From assembly GCA_028023455.1 (NCBI GenBank), contig JAQFVV010006312.1, positions 3,989,835 to 4,053,834 on the forward strand: a stretch of DNA of 64,000 nt, read 5' to 3'. The notes beneath the pieces are model-generated. The model did not search any database, was not told the origin of the DNA, and was given only the letters and a program-made list of their open reading frames with translations. The translations under genes and the position numbers were made by a program. How positions within the stretch are numbered: the first letter of the stretch is position 1; every line of letters starts with the position of its first letter. Source of the DNA: Epiperipatus broadwayi (Eukaryota; Onychophora; Udeonychophora; Euonychophora; Peripatidae). Positions 1-15,716 of this stretch are shown one piece after another.

Positions 1-562
1 ATTTCTCTCTAAATGATATACAGTAATATATATTTTAATAAATAGAATTCATTAACTTTATCATTTCTATGATGGGCTGTTATCAGATATTTATAAAGAT
101 AGTAAACACATATTTAAAAAAAAACTGTATAATGATTTATAAGGTTTTAAAAGTTTTTTCATAAAAAATTTGTAAGAATTTTTTTCAAAATAAACATGAA
201 TAAAACTTCTTTTTTAATAAAGCACTTCTCTTTTAATAAAACATTAAAATGTGAAATTATTGATAGTCTTAGAATTAAAGTCTCTTTTTTGATAATTACA
301 GTGTATAATTTCCTGAATATACTTAGATATGTTACAATTTGGGCTTGCATTCCATTTATGGTATTAAGAATTCAACCTGCTTTTTCCATTAAAATCTTTC
401 TCTCTTATTACAATGTTTGTATTAAATATTTAATAACAAAATCCCACTCCCCATGCATTTTTCACATTGTTTTAATTTTTATAATAGCTTTGATGGCTTA
501 ATAATATTATTCCAGTATCTGAACAAATTTCCTTTTAAAAAATGGTTAGTCAAAAATGTGTT
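1..562. other. AT-rich DNA, no gene seen
   Basis: The stretch has T- and A-rich runs and short open frames on both strands (for example 196-501 and its antisense). These show low-complexity composition and no recognisable domain. I see no gene, RNA or repeat boundary here. Confidence 0.6.
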
Positions 563-564
563 GA

Positions 565-750
565 GAGATCTAAAGAATGTTAGGCAGTCAAAATTTTTAC
601 AAGAAATTAAATAAATCTTTCTGGAAAGTGCATTAAGAAAAGTGTGCATTTCTGAAAGAAAGTTTATTATGAGATCTGAAGAAGATTGTCAGGCAGTCAA
701 AATTATAAGAAACTAAATAAAGCATTGTGGAAAGTGTGTTATAAGAATGA
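565..750. repeat. Imperfect tandem duplication, period about 106 bp
   Basis: The string GAGATCTAAAGAA...GGCAGTCAAAAT at 565 recurs with small changes at 671 (GAGATCTGAAGAA...GGCAGTCAAAAT). Both are followed by a similar AAGAAA-TAAATAAA stretch and GGAAAGTG. There are two copies, moderately diverged. No function is inferred. Confidence 0.7.
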
Positions 751-792
751 TTTGTTAATATAGACCTTATGTTAATGGTTTTTAATAATGAA

Positions 793-860
793 ATATATAT
801 ATATATATTTACTGTTTAATTCTATTTATATATATATATATTTACTGTTTAATTCTATTT
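793..860. repeat. Two-copy tandem repeat with (TA)n
   Basis: A short (TA)n tract followed by TTTACTGTTTAATTCTATTT (808-827) is repeated directly with the same sequence at 841-860. This is probably a slippage duplication. Confidence 0.85.
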
Positions 861-954
861 TTTTCAACAGTTATAAAATAATATCTAGGGGTAGTTTATT
901 AAATTAATATCTTTATTCTTTCATTAAAGATATTTTTGATTAAGTAATTTTTTT

Positions 955-1290
955 ACAGGTGTAGTTAGCTACCTCTACTCCCCCACATATTCTTAAAGTA
1001 TATGAATAAAGACATTCTCAAAGACAAGTGATCTTCAAAATACATTTTGTGCTGAACAAGCACTTATAAGATGATCCAATTCACAATTTTTCACATATAT
1101 CTCTATTGTATGTTCAGTATGTATCAATAATAAATTGTTCCATTTTGATTTAAAAGTACTAAACTTACTTCACTCACAATTTTGACATAATCTATTCTAG
1201 ATAAATACACAATTGATTAACAATATCTCTAGTCCAGATATAACTATTCAATCTTAATTAAAGATTAATATATCTTTTTCTTAATTAAAC
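955..1290 (+). repeat. Dispersed inverted-repeat family, copy 1a
   Basis: This is one member of a diverged dispersed family. The core carries AAAGTATATGA-TAAAGACATT, then TGCTGAAC, TGATCCA, TCACATATATCT, AATAATAAATTGTT and ACTCACAATTTTGACA, followed by an arm containing TAGATAAATA and TCTCTAGTCCAGAT. The same order recurs at 1340-1640, 10.1-11.0 kb, 51.4-52.8 kb and 53.8-54.1 kb. There is no coding capacity, so it is probably a non-autonomous transposon. The element ends are not defined. Confidence 0.55.
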
Positions 1291-1339
1291 ATACACACAT
1301 GCAGTAATTTAATTTCATTTTTCTTTTCTCATGTGTAAT

Positions 1340-1640
1340 ATCATTTATAGATGGACTTAATAACCTCCATTTTATCACATAGCCTTAAAGTATATGATTA
1401 AAGACATTTTAAAAAGTATATGTCTCTCATGATGCATATACTGCTGAACCAACAAACATGACATGATCCAGATCATAATCTCTCACATATATCTTTATCA
1501 TATCTACAATACTTATTAATAATAAATTGTTACATTTTGATATACATATATGAAACTTACTCCACTCACAACATTTAAGATGTTTTTCTTTATATGTTTC
1601 AAAAAGGTCTGATTAAGTAAAGATTATTAAGTACATCTAT
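1340..1640 (+). repeat. Dispersed inverted-repeat family, copy 1b
   Basis: This is the second, direct copy of the unit at 955-1290, about 390 bp downstream. Shared landmarks in order are CTTAAAGTATATGATTAAAG, TGCTGAACCA, ATGATCCAGAT, CTCACATATATCTTTATCAT, TTAATAATAAATTGTT and CACTCACAAC. A short (TG)n (1688-1704) follows just downstream. Confidence 0.55.
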
Positions 1641-1810
1641 AAAAAATATTACCCATAAAAAAGAGAATTGGAGTTGAATTACTTCATTGTGTGTGTGTGT
1701 GTGTTTAACTGGAAAACAAATACATTAAACTTTAATTGAAGTTTGAACATTGTATTTAAGTTAAATATGATCATTAGTTTAATAAACGATTGGTTATAAA
1801 CATTAATGTA

Positions 1811-2365
1811 CACAGAGTCTAACTTTCCATACAATAGCACCACCAGTGCAAGTCAGAGTTATTAATGGATTCAAGCAGGTTTGTGCTTAAAATTCCCAGA
1901 TTAGTTTCTAGTTTATGGCTTTCACCAGTGAGAAACCTTGGATCTGGGAGCAGTGCACCTAGAACTTAGGATCTCTTGCAACACTCTAGTATTTACATTT
2001 TAACTTATTAGTTAACTATAAAGCTTTGATTGCAAAATGAAAACACAATGTTTTCAATTCATGATCATTAGCTTGTATAGTTGTATAAATCTGAACTCAG
2101 TTCAGAATCCATACTTTTTTGGGGTCTTTGGTTCATTAATAACCACACCACACTCAGCATAATCCTATTGGGCAGGATTGGTTTTAAACCACTAAATGTT
2201 ACATGATCATTTGTCTTCACTGATGAAATCCATAAGCTATAAACTAGTCTGGGGATATTGATTGAGTAGTCACTAGATATGGATTTTATGCACAAACCTT
2301 GTTGCATCCATTGTTACTCTGGCTTGCACTGATGACACTATTGTATGGAGAGTTTAGATTTTGTG
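1811..2365. repeat. Long inverted repeat (fold-back), arms about 120-145 bp
   Basis: The left arm 1811-1928 is the diverged reverse complement of 2221-2365. Matching blocks are CTAACTTTCCATACAATAG with CTATTGTATGGAGAGTTTAG, CAGTGCAAGTCAGAG with CTCTGGCTTGCACTG, and CAGGTTTGTGC with GCACAAACC. The roughly 290-bp interior has no clear open frame. This looks like a MITE or fold-back element. CTTTCCATACAGTAGTG-type ends also appear near 51,470 and 52,450, so the arms are dispersed. Confidence 0.65.
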
Positions 2366-2399
2366 TAAACAGTTTGTGTAATAATAATAAATAGTGATA

Positions 2400-5762
<3,363 letters not shown>

Positions 5763-6046
5763 AGCTCTAACATAATAAATATATAAAATATACATTCTTT
5801 TTTTTTTTCGGTTTTAAAATTTGTTTATTCAAACTATAATTTTATTGTTTCTCCATAACAAAGTTTCAACTGCATTCTGTAGTCAATATCAAATTTCCTA
5901 ATTCCTGGACAGCAGCACAACTTGATAATGACTTTAGAATGTAGTTGAAACTTTGTTATGGAGGGAAAATATAATTATAGTTTGAATAAGTTTTAAAAAG
6001 AAAAAAAAGAAGAATGTATATTTTATATATTTAGTAAGAGAGCTAA
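5763..6046. repeat. Fold-back / MITE-like hairpin element
   Basis: Arms 5763-5880 and 5935-6045 are inverted copies. Examples are TATAAAATATACATTCTT with AAGAATGTATATTTTATA, TTATTCAAACTATAATT with AATTATAGTTTGAATAA, and CCATAACAAAGTTTCAACTG with AGTTGAAACTTTGTTATGG. The spacer is only about 55 bp, so the transcript or single strand would form a long stem. There is no coding capacity. It is most simply a MITE or fold-back element. A clear target-site duplication was not found. Confidence 0.8.
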
Positions 6047-9000
6047 AGTTATATTAAGATCTTGATGGAATATTTCTTCCCCTAACATTCCATGTTACAT
6101 TGTAATTAAAGTCTTTAACTTGTTTACGAAGGTATTCTATTTTTTTTTGACAGTTTCAAGTTTACACAATTGGAAATTCAGATTTTAAAATCCTTCAAAC
6201 TGATTATTTTATAGAGCTGGAATCTAAGATTGGGATTATATATTACCTGTAATGTTAACTGACTTAATTATCATTTTGTAATCCAAGTTTACTTTACTTC
6301 TATTTAAAAGCAGCTCCATATACATCAGACTATTAGTTCATCTCATGTTCAATAATACTTTGTTATTACATACATTAATACTTAAATTTAAAATTCAGTA
6401 AACAAATGCATCATAAGCAAATTCATCAACAATGTTTATATGTATAATGAATAATACTTTTAACTCTATTTAACAGAGAATTCCTTAATTATTTTCAATA
6501 TCTGTTAGTATTAAACTGCAAATGATTTCACGATTTCTATTATTTCATAGTTAGGAACCTTTCTTTCTATATACACTTCATTATTAAATAACATCATACT
6601 GTTCTTGCTTATTCAATTTAAAACATTGATAACAAATATAATTTATATTATAATTGAAGTTTTTCAATTATTTGAAATTAGTTTAATGAATTCAATGATT
6701 TTCACTATATGAATGATCCAAGTCTGTTGTTTTCCTTTAACAATCATAAACGAGTGACAAACTCAAAGTATGATTATATTGCATATTCTTAAACCAGTTT
6801 ATTTAGTGATCATTAGTAATCATTTCAGTTACCTCATAAAAGCCTTCATATTCAATCATTAGCCATAAGAAAATGCTTTCCTTGTGCAATTTAATATTAG
6901 TATGCTGGTGGCATACTGCAGATGGATATATTTTGATGTAACTTTATCTGATATGGCGTTGTTATGTTTTCTCAATTCTGTATTATTGGTGCACAGTTTA
7001 TTACATATATAGATAATGAAGTCCAATTATTTGTGAACTTTACGTATGAAATCTTTCAAGTATTAAATTTAAAGAAAATCGGACTCTTATAATATGCGAC
7101 CATCAATCTCTGAAAATGTGAATAGCAACTGAAAACAGGGAATTAAAAATACATGTTAAAAAAATATGACTGTTTAAAAAACCATCTGGATAAATAAAAT
7201 AGCTATGTATACATTTTTGAATGTTATTATTTATATATAAGTTTAAATTCCATGCATGTTACATAAAAACAATTCTTATTTTAAGATAAACATAGATATT
7301 TGTTTACTAATAAATTTTCTTTTAAGTTTTTCTTTATTATTTTTTTATTATATATAAATCATTAAATATAAAATGAATTTAGTCTTCTGAAAATGTTCAT
7401 AGATTTCTCCATGTGTTATTATTTCGGCTACTTTTTTGTTTGTTTTTTGTTTTTACAAAGGCATACATAGCTAAATCAATACATTAAAAATTCAATATAA
7501 TACACATTACTCTGCTTGTTTTTAACATTAGTTGATTTTTGTGTGTGCAACTATTGGTATGTTTGCTCTTTTATATATATACACATTTTCTCCTTAATTA
7601 TGAAGCAACCCTTAATTAAAGTTTCCAATGTATCTCTAAAATTTGAGATAATAAAATAAACTATAATATTATGACGTCACACATTGTCATATTTTGTAAT
7701 AGTTTTTATATGGCATAATTACTCCACTTGCCTCCAGACAGAGAATAAAACTTGCATACATACACATGTTTGTGTATGAATATACATTACCATTTTAAAA
7801 GTTTAGTTCTACTTCTAAATAGACTATTTATATCCACCTCCCCAAATGTTAGAACATTTTGTTAGAAAAATAATTATTTTTGGTCAAATATTTTATTATC
7901 TCTTAAATAACACGTTTTCTCTCATTTCTTTTTATCTCTCAAATAAGTTTTTTCTTTTTTTACTTTAATAATGAAAAGATAATAATTTAAAAATTCAGTG
8001 CAGTTGAAGCATTTTTGTAATAAGAAGAAAAAAAACTATACCAAAGAGATGCATAATATTTCTATCGAAAAACTCATCTCTCTGTACATACCATTCTTTT
8101 ATTAATGAGATTATTCTCTCACGTAACCACTAACCCGTTTCCTTTATAGCATATGTAGAGATTTTTATTCAAACATAAGAATCACACATTTATTTTTTTT
8201 AGACTCTGGTTCATAAAATGCTACTTAATTGTTTCTAGTACACCTTGTAAATATAAACACCGTTTGTCAAACAAATTAGATGATGTTAAAATGAGAGACG
8301 AAACAAATGCATCTGCAATTATATTTGTTGATACCTGAAGATTCGGACACTACTCTGTTTTTTTTTAATTCTTTTTATATATGCTGTAAAAATTGATTAT
8401 TTTTACAAATGCAATCATTATTTGAAATACTAAAAAAATACATCTTGGCACTTATATTAGAAATTTTCTCTTCAATTTTTATTTAGTTTTTCTCAAAACA
8501 TGTAAATAGTTTTGTATTCAAATTTTATCACAATGTGATTATATAGTCGATTAATACATCTTGATTATATATCTCATAATATATAAAAACATAACTTTGT
8601 ACATTATTTAATCGATCTGTAAAAAATAAAAAATTCTTAGTTTTTAAATAAGATTATAATTACAACAATTTTTATTAAAGGCCAGGAAAAATATGATACA
8701 ATTTTGTAATATTATTTAATACAGCACTAAAAGAAAGTTAAAAAAAATATTGTTCATTCTTTATAAGAATAAATTCCAGTAATTCACAGAGAAACCTGTA
8801 AATGCTGGTTTTAACAACAAAAGTAATTGGAGTTTTAATCATTAAAATATGTACAGTATACTAAAACTGAAAGTATATATTTTTTATCAATAGAGTATAG
8901 AAGAAATGTAAAATTATCTTACTACACAAAATTATAAACGATAGTGTAATATTTATAAGCACCATAAATAGGAATGTAAAAGTTTTTAAGTTACAAACAT

Positions 9001-10099
9001 TATTCAACAAGTGAGACACTCAAAATTTTAATAGTCAAAGCTTCAATAGTCAGTTTTCTAACTTCCAAAGTTAATATATACCAAAATCTCTACAAGTTTA
9101 TATTATATATGTATTTTTTTTTAAAAAAAGCAATAAAGTTTGAGCACATTTATTAGAAACGGTGATTAACAATTATTTGTATGCATATAACGCAATCATT
9201 ATGTCATATTAATTAATAAATACATGATACAGAAGTTATACAAAAAATCCATAAGCTCTAATTGTATGTGAGAAGTAGAAAAATATTGAAATTAAATAAA
9301 ATATAATAATAATAATTAATAATAATACTAATAATAATAATAACAAAAGCAAGTTTATATTGATAATAAATAAAATAAGCTAAAAATTGTATAAGATTAT
9401 ACATAGTTAAACATGCTTCTATTTAGTTAATTTTGAAGATAAGTGAGCACTTAGAATTTTTTAAAGACTAATCAATTTTACTTTGTCTTATTATTTTGAA
9501 AACAACATGTGAAAAAAGTAACATATTATTAAATTTGCTCATTTTATTAAAGTAAAACAACGTTATGAAATGGCAAATTAAATAAACTCACATAATTGTT
9601 TTAAAGAATATATATATATATGATATCAAGCAATATAAAAAGACTGACATTTGCACACTTTATGAGATAGTTAGCATATTAATTTCTGAGTTAGATAGTA
9701 TTCTACTAGTTAGAGATTAAAAAAAGATAATTTATTATCACCAAAGAAATATATGGAGTAAAATCTAAAACTAGGTCAATATATATTTTTTACATTGAAA
9801 TGCTAATAATCTCTTTTTGAATTAAAGTAGACAATCCATATACTTTAAGATTTTTGGAAAACTTGAAATCATAAAATGGGCTCTCTCTTTAAATCTGAGT
9901 CTCATTAATTTGTACTTTTAAAAATCAATTTTATCTTTACATGTAAAGAACATTTACATATGCCGTGTTTGCTGAAAGGAAACTTTGAAAAACACCTTTA
10001 TCATAAGATATATGAATTGAGAGAAAAAACTATAGAAATACACTACTTTAATAATTAATTATAAAATCCTATCAAAAATTGTGTTTGTTTTATTTTAAT
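6047..10099. other. About 4 kb of AT-rich DNA, no gene seen
   Basis: No open frame with recognisable protein similarity is present. Small simple repeats occur, such as (TAA)n-like sequence at 9303-9345 and a short (TA)n at 9608-9621. The interval is best read as intergenic or intronic DNA. Confidence 0.5.
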
Positions 10100-10995
10100 T
10101 TAAATATAATTACGATTTGATTTACCAATAGCAAATTTTCTCACAACTTTGATACCAACTTTTCAGCTAAGTATATGAATGATTAATATTAATCATTTCT
10201 TAAAACTAGAGATCATCTCTAACCTAGATTTATCTTTGAATTTGTTAAAGATTGATAGATCTGGTTTTATACAAGCATATGGAGAACCTCACTTTTATCT
10301 CTTCTTTTCCATACATAATATATTAAATATACTTAATACGTCCACTCCACCACACATTATTGAAACATATGATAAAAAGAACATCTGAAAAAAATAAGTG
10401 ATGTGTATTCATGCTGAACGAGCCCTTATCACTTGGCTTAGATCCCTATCTCTTATATAGGTGTTTAGCATATGTTTAATATTTATTCATATCTGAACAT
10501 TAGAACTTGCACTACAAGTATCAAATTTTTTGCACTCACAACTAATGATTATTATTAATTATTTATTAAACTAGAAATTATTTGAATTAAATTATAAGAG
10601 CTTAATATTGAAAAAATAATATAGATATAATAGAGATCTAAGTTAACTGATGAGTGCTAATCCATGCATTTTGTAATCATTTGCCTATTTTAGATGTTTT
10701 CATTTATATATTTTTATAATAGAGAGTAGAGTGGATCTTTTAAATATATATTTAAAATATTACATATGGAATAAATGGGATAAAATTGAGTCATTCCATT
10801 ATTTATTGTGCATATAAAACTAAACATTATCTTTGATTGCAAGTCAAAAATTAGATCTGGACTAGAGATAATTTTTAGTATAAGAAATGATTAATAATAA
10901 TCATCAAGGTATTTACTTGAAGTGGTTGGTGTCAAAGTTGTGAGTTCAGAAAACTTGATATTTATAAATCAAATTGTATTAATTTGACAATGATA
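10100..10995. repeat. Inverted-repeat element of the dispersed family (copy 2)
   Basis: The outer arms are about 10,100-10,260 and 10,835-10,995. TCACAACTTTGATACCAAC pairs with GTTGGTGTCAAAGTTGTGA, ATTAATCATTTCTTA pairs with TAAGAAATGATTAAT, and AACTAGAGATCATCTCTA pairs with its diverged partner near 10,860. The interior (10,330-10,545) carries the family core (ACATATGATAAAAAGAACAT, TGCTGAACGAGC, TTGCACTCACAAC). The frame 10179-10388 lies across an arm and is not supported as a gene. Confidence 0.6.
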
Positions 10996-12986
10996 AATAA
11001 TGAATAAATGATAAAGATATATATATGGCATCTGGTTCAACTCATAAATGCTAGTTTAATGAGAAATATATATCATAGAAATTTTTTAATGCATTTATTT
11101 GTATATTTCAAAGTTGTGAGAATGAATTAAGTTCAATCATTTAACCATAGTTAGTATTTTCTAAATTTGAAAAATATAATATGTATCTAAACTGAAAATT
11201 TGATGCAATCCATAAATGTATACTTATGTAGATTTAAAAATATTAACAGTATTGTAGCATATTGGTATGTTTTATTTAGCTGTATTACCTGATAATGTAT
11301 AGACATGAAAATAACTAGTTCAAAAGTAGTAATATTTATATTATTCAAGAGATAATATAATATAATAAAAATATATTAATGAATAACAGTGGAGATGATT
11401 CTGGTAATCCTTTCACTTTAAATCACTCTTCTGTGCAACTTTTAAGTTTATTTTTCCTGTAAATGCACTCACTTTAAAAAATAAAATTAAAGTAATATTT
11501 ATATATTAATTTTTTTTAAAAATCTGAAGAAGTCCCTACTTTTCAATAGATGGTAAAGACAAAAAATTTAACCTCATTCTACATGTATTTGATGAATTTA
11601 GTTCTTTGTAATTCACTTTTGAAAGCATTCATAAGATGGATTTAAAATAATTTTTGGAATATCAAAAAAATTGATTTGTTGCATATTTTATTAAAGATTT
11701 ATCACAATAAATTGTATAATAATTAATAAAAACAAAAGTATACATTGTATAATAATTACTAAAAACAAAAGTATACATGATTACACTATTATATTATATA
11801 TGTTTAATTTTTGAAAATAGTAGTTAATAAATTTTAATTTAATGATAACAAAAAAAACTATGGCTGATACAATGCTAATGCCTTGGAAAACTGATTGTGA
11901 ACATCTTTTTATACAGAATATTATTATCTTCTGAAATATTCTAAAAATTAAAGTGCATTTTTAAAGCAGAATTTCATAAATTGATTAGGGCTTCATATTT
12001 AATAATTCCAATTTAAAAAATAAATCTGTGTTATTAAAGATTTCATTGATTTTCAGAAAACCTCACATCACTACTTTGCATACCCACAGTGGAAAGATAA
12101 TTTTGTTTTTGTTTTATATACTCTATTTATTATTATTTTGCCAATATTTGCAAAGTTCAAATATGATTTTTTTAGAATGTATTTTATTTGTAAACTTAAA
12201 TTTCTATCAAATTAATTCTGATTTATTAAATTCTACTATAGAACAAGGTTTAGCATTAAAGTCAAATGTTGAACATTGAATAAAAATGACTACTAGAGCT
12301 AATGATATAAAATGGCAACCTGTTTAAAAGTTAATTATTTGAGTTGATTATAGTTATTTTATATATTAAAAACATTGCTAATTATTAACTAGTTGTTAAT
12401 TATACTTAATATTTCAGAATTGTTGTCAGTAATTGATTATCTACTAATCATTATTAAAATATAAATATTTAAATATATTAGAATATTTTGTTAGTATCGA
12501 CTATGACTGAGATATATATTAACAAAAAATATAATGAGTGGCTTGTGTTACTTTTTACTTAATGAGTCTAAACAGTAAGAAAAAATATATATTTAGAGGG
12601 ACTGAAGTAATGATGGAGCTCATAACAAATTAATTTATAATACATTGAAGTATCTTTTACCGCTTATTTAATAAAGGTTTTCTTTGCAATATATATATAT
12701 ATGATTTTTATTTTTATTTTGAATCTAATAATTGCCTTTGACAAAGTTGTACAGCACCAAAATGCATTAAATTTATATTTAATGTTTACAATATAGTGAT
12801 AATATGCAATAACTATATTGTCAAATACCAAACACTAATTATATTAATGTATTGTCTTCTATTGCTAAAGTTATCCATTTGCATATCTACAATAGGTATT
12901 GAAGCAGTCAATCTTAGCTTAAGATTGAGCTTCATAGTTCTATCTACAAATCTATATTTAGACCTATATCCCATCCTGCTCCTTTA

Positions 12987-12990
<4 letters not shown>
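10996..12990. other. AT-rich DNA with one short tandem duplication
   Basis: No gene was recognised. At 11,711-11,743 a 33-bp unit starting ATTGTATAATAATTA is repeated at 11,744-11,776 with one change. Frames at 12,028-12,279 and 12,796-12,987 have no family signature. Confidence 0.5.

Positions 12991-13079
<89 letters not shown>
12991..13079. repeat. (TA)n microsatellite at a PLE-C 3' end
   Basis: About 89 bp of TA. On the minus strand it directly follows ATACAGACATCATATAATAA, the shared 3' end of the PLEs in this window. It is therefore best read as the tail or insertion target of the minus-strand PLE-C end at 13.1-13.35 kb. Confidence 0.85.
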
Positions 13080-13084
<5 letters not shown>

Positions 13085-13089
13085 TTATT

Positions 13090-13559
13090 ATATGATGTCT
13101 GTATTTTTAAAGCAATATATGTAATTATATAACTGAATATTTGTAAATACAGTAAATAAATAATTAAAAATTTTATCCACTTAGGAGCGCTTTCATTTAT
13201 CTCAGTAATCTGTGTCAACTAGAGCTTTGAAATGCTAACTTTCTCACAATTCATGATCTTAACATTTGCTGCTTGCCTGTTAATTAAGTCATGTTTATAT
13301 TTGTATATTAAGATAGCTTCCTTTATTTTTCTTTTATTGTTATTTTTTTCAATTTGCAAATGGAAAAAAATAACAATAAAAGAAAAATAAAAGAAGTACA
13401 TGACTTAATTAACAGGCAAAGAGCAAATGTTAAGACCATGAATTGTGGGAAAGTTAGCATTTCAAAGCTCTAGTTGACACAGATTACTGAGATAATTGAA
13501 AGCACTCCTAAGTGGATAAAATTTTTAATTATTTATTTACTGTATTTACAAATATTCAG

Positions 13560-13560
<1 letters not shown>
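13090..13560. mobile_element. Palindromic pair of Penelope-like (family C) 3' ends
   Basis: The minus-strand half (about 13,345 down to 13,090) encodes the end of a PLE endonuclease ORF (residues NNKRKIKEAILIYKYK, then LINRQAANVKI; stop near 13,219), matching the C-terminus of the family-C frame at 36.55-37.48 kb. The plus-strand half (about 13,345-13,560) is an inverted copy of the same tail, with AACAGGCAAAGAGCAAATG and TTGACACAGATTACTGAGAT in both. The plus half lacks about 25 bp present in the minus half. The two 3' ends are joined back to back with almost no spacer. Protein function is lost. The family encodes a reverse transcriptase with a GIY-YIG endonuclease. Confidence 0.7.

Positions 13561-13588
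<28 letters not shown>
13561..13588. repeat. (TA)n between PLE-C tail and unit X
   Basis: A short TA tract separates the PLE-C plus-strand tail from unit X. A longer, duplicated version lies at the same place in the inverted copy (44,588-44,677). Confidence 0.9.
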
Positions 13589-13593
<5 letters not shown>

Positions 13594-15262
13594 TGCATGC
13601 CTAAGTTATAAAATTTAAATGTTTCAATAACATTTTTTATTATTATTAATTTTTTTTTTTACTATACTAAAGTACATAGGTGCGGCTCAAATATATATAT
13701 ATATATATATATATATTATGGGAGCAAAAATACTAACAAAACATTGATTTTTTTTAAATATTTTATTAGATGCCATTTTAAAAACTTTTTCTTTTTAAAT
13801 TGTTTTTCCTATTAAACTGTATATTTTATAAAATCCAAGATGCAAATGTTAATTGTCCAAAAATAATTAAAGGGTTTGAAATAAAGTTTTTACTTAAAAT
13901 AAAATTTTAATTAAAGTTTTTACTTAAAATAAAATGAGGATTAAAACTAATGATAGTACTTTTGTTATAAACATTTTGTCAAATCTATTTCCAATCTGGA
14001 AATAGATTTGAATATATTTTTGGACTGTTATCTAAGAGTTGCATTTTTCAAAAACAATGGACAAAGAAATATAAAATTTATGTTAGATTAAAGATTGTGT
14101 TTGAGCTAAAGGTAAGAAATTAAAAGCATTCTTCAAATCTCTGGGCAGAAGTATACAATGGCCAGATTTTAAATCACCAACAGATTAGCTACTGTTGAGA
14201 GAACTGATTGCTACTAGACTCCATGCTGCTTTGAAATCTTAAAAATGATCCAGTAGAATGCTTTTCCTGACCCTTGTGGGTCATCTTCCACTGCCATAAT
14301 ATTCTGCTGCCCTGAAATGAAGTAAAAGCCCAACTGGAGAATTGTGGAATGCTGAATAAAAGCTTGCTGTTATTTAAGAACCAATTGCCATGCATGAGCT
14401 GACTTTGAAATATGGACTCTTAAAATGGCACAAGGTAAATTTTCAAGCTGCAAGTAAAGCTAGTCTAACTAATCTCAAAGTCTATTATCAAGAATTCTTC
14501 TAATGTACCATTTAACTTTATTTCTAATATATAATATGTAAATTGCTCTCAAATGATTTTTATAAATTTAATTCACTCACATGTGCTCTAACTTTCTTTA
14601 ACTTTGATGCAGTCATTTATTCATAGTTATTTATTACCTGATTTTATATGTATGCTTTTATTATTAATATGTCAATTTCAAACAACCTGGCAAGCTTAAT
14701 TTCTAAAAATCTTTTTTTTTAAATAAACCTTCATTAATTAAGGTTATTAATGTCCCCTTAAAATATAGTGCATTATTAATTAATATGCTTGCCAGATTGT
14801 TTTTTTAAAAGAGTCAACATTTTATGTTTTAGTACAAAAATTTGTTTATTTAATTCTGGGTTCTACCCGGGGTGAATCCAGAACTTAAGCTAATGTTAAA
14901 ATGTTATTTATTCAATTCTGAAAGGGTGAATTATTAACTGTTTTCTAGATATAACTGCTAGTTTTTATTTTATTTTCCATAATTTTAAAATATCATGCTT
15001 AAATATTCAATTGTTGTAAAATCCATGAAGGTGGGATTGAATTACTTTAAATAGTAGAAAATGAGGGGGTCAAAGCTTAATGTATATTTTATTAAATGAA
15101 ATCTTTCCTATATATAATAGCAGCATAGCATATTATTTGTCTAAATGATGGCATTCAAATAAGTGGTCATTTATTTTTAAAGCAGTAAATCTTATTCCAT
15201 ATCATTAGTGACATTCATCCATACTGCATTACTGACATTTGGCTCCATTTTGTGAATTTATA
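13589..15262 (+). repeat. Repeat unit X, copy 1 (inverted copy at 42.9-44.6 kb)
   Basis: About 1.67 kb matches the reverse complement of 42,891-44,587 almost base for base where I compared them, with only scattered substitutions. A (TA)n at 13,690-13,716 lies at the same internal place in both copies. Both carry a 68-codon frame (minus strand 14,189-14,395 here) with identical translation, but it has no recognised domain, and the identity follows from the DNA being nearly identical. A hairpin formed by AAATCTATTTCCA and its complement lies at 13,981-14,009. One tract (about 13,880-13,915) differs from the other copy. It is probably an unclassified interspersed element or part of a segmental inverted duplication. 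Confidence 0.8.
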
Positions 15263-15315
15263 TATATATAAACGTACAAAAAATAAAAACTTGCATTACC
15301 CATCATTCAATCTAT

Positions 15316-15702
15316 TCAAATTTCCCACAATTCTGTTGTCTTTATATTAGCCGATTGTTTATTCATCAAACCACCTCTATTCCTAGATATCATCATTGCC
15401 TCTTTAATTTTACGTTTTTCACTACACCTTTCAATTTGAATAATTTTTATATCTCTATTATTAAATTTAAAACCATAATTACATGTTTTATTATGATCAA
15501 ATATAATTGATGGAGTATTCATATTTACTGAAGATATATTTTCTTTCTGTACACGTTTATATAATGTCTTATGATCATTATATCGTTTTTGTAATGTACA
15601 TTTGGATTCCCCTATATATTTTATTCCACAACTACATTCCAACATATATATAACAGAACTTAATTCAAACTTAGAAATCTTGGCTCTGGAGTTATTTATC
15701 AT
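15316..15702 (-). pseudogene. Inverted copy of the PLE-A endonuclease C-terminus
   Basis: This 128-codon open frame is identical in translation to the last 128 residues of the plus-strand frame ending at 17,658, including CSCGIKYIGES and KRKIKEAMMISRNRGG. It lies inside the left inverted arm of PLE-A. It is a by-product of the element's terminal structure and carries only part of the GIY-YIG domain. It has no RT and is not expected to be functional alone. Confidence 0.85.
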
Positions 15703-15716
15703 ATCATTTATATTAT

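Noticed and set aside
196-501. 101-codon frame near the window start
   Set aside because: Hydrophobic, AT-driven translation overlapping an antisense frame; no motif or compositional support.
12988-13218. Ile-Tyr repeat frame (minus)
   Set aside because: Translation of (TA)n plus the PLE-C untranslated tail.
14189-14395. 68-codon frame conserved in both X copies
   Set aside because: The two copies are nearly identical DNA, so identity of the translation is no evidence of selection; no domain recognised.
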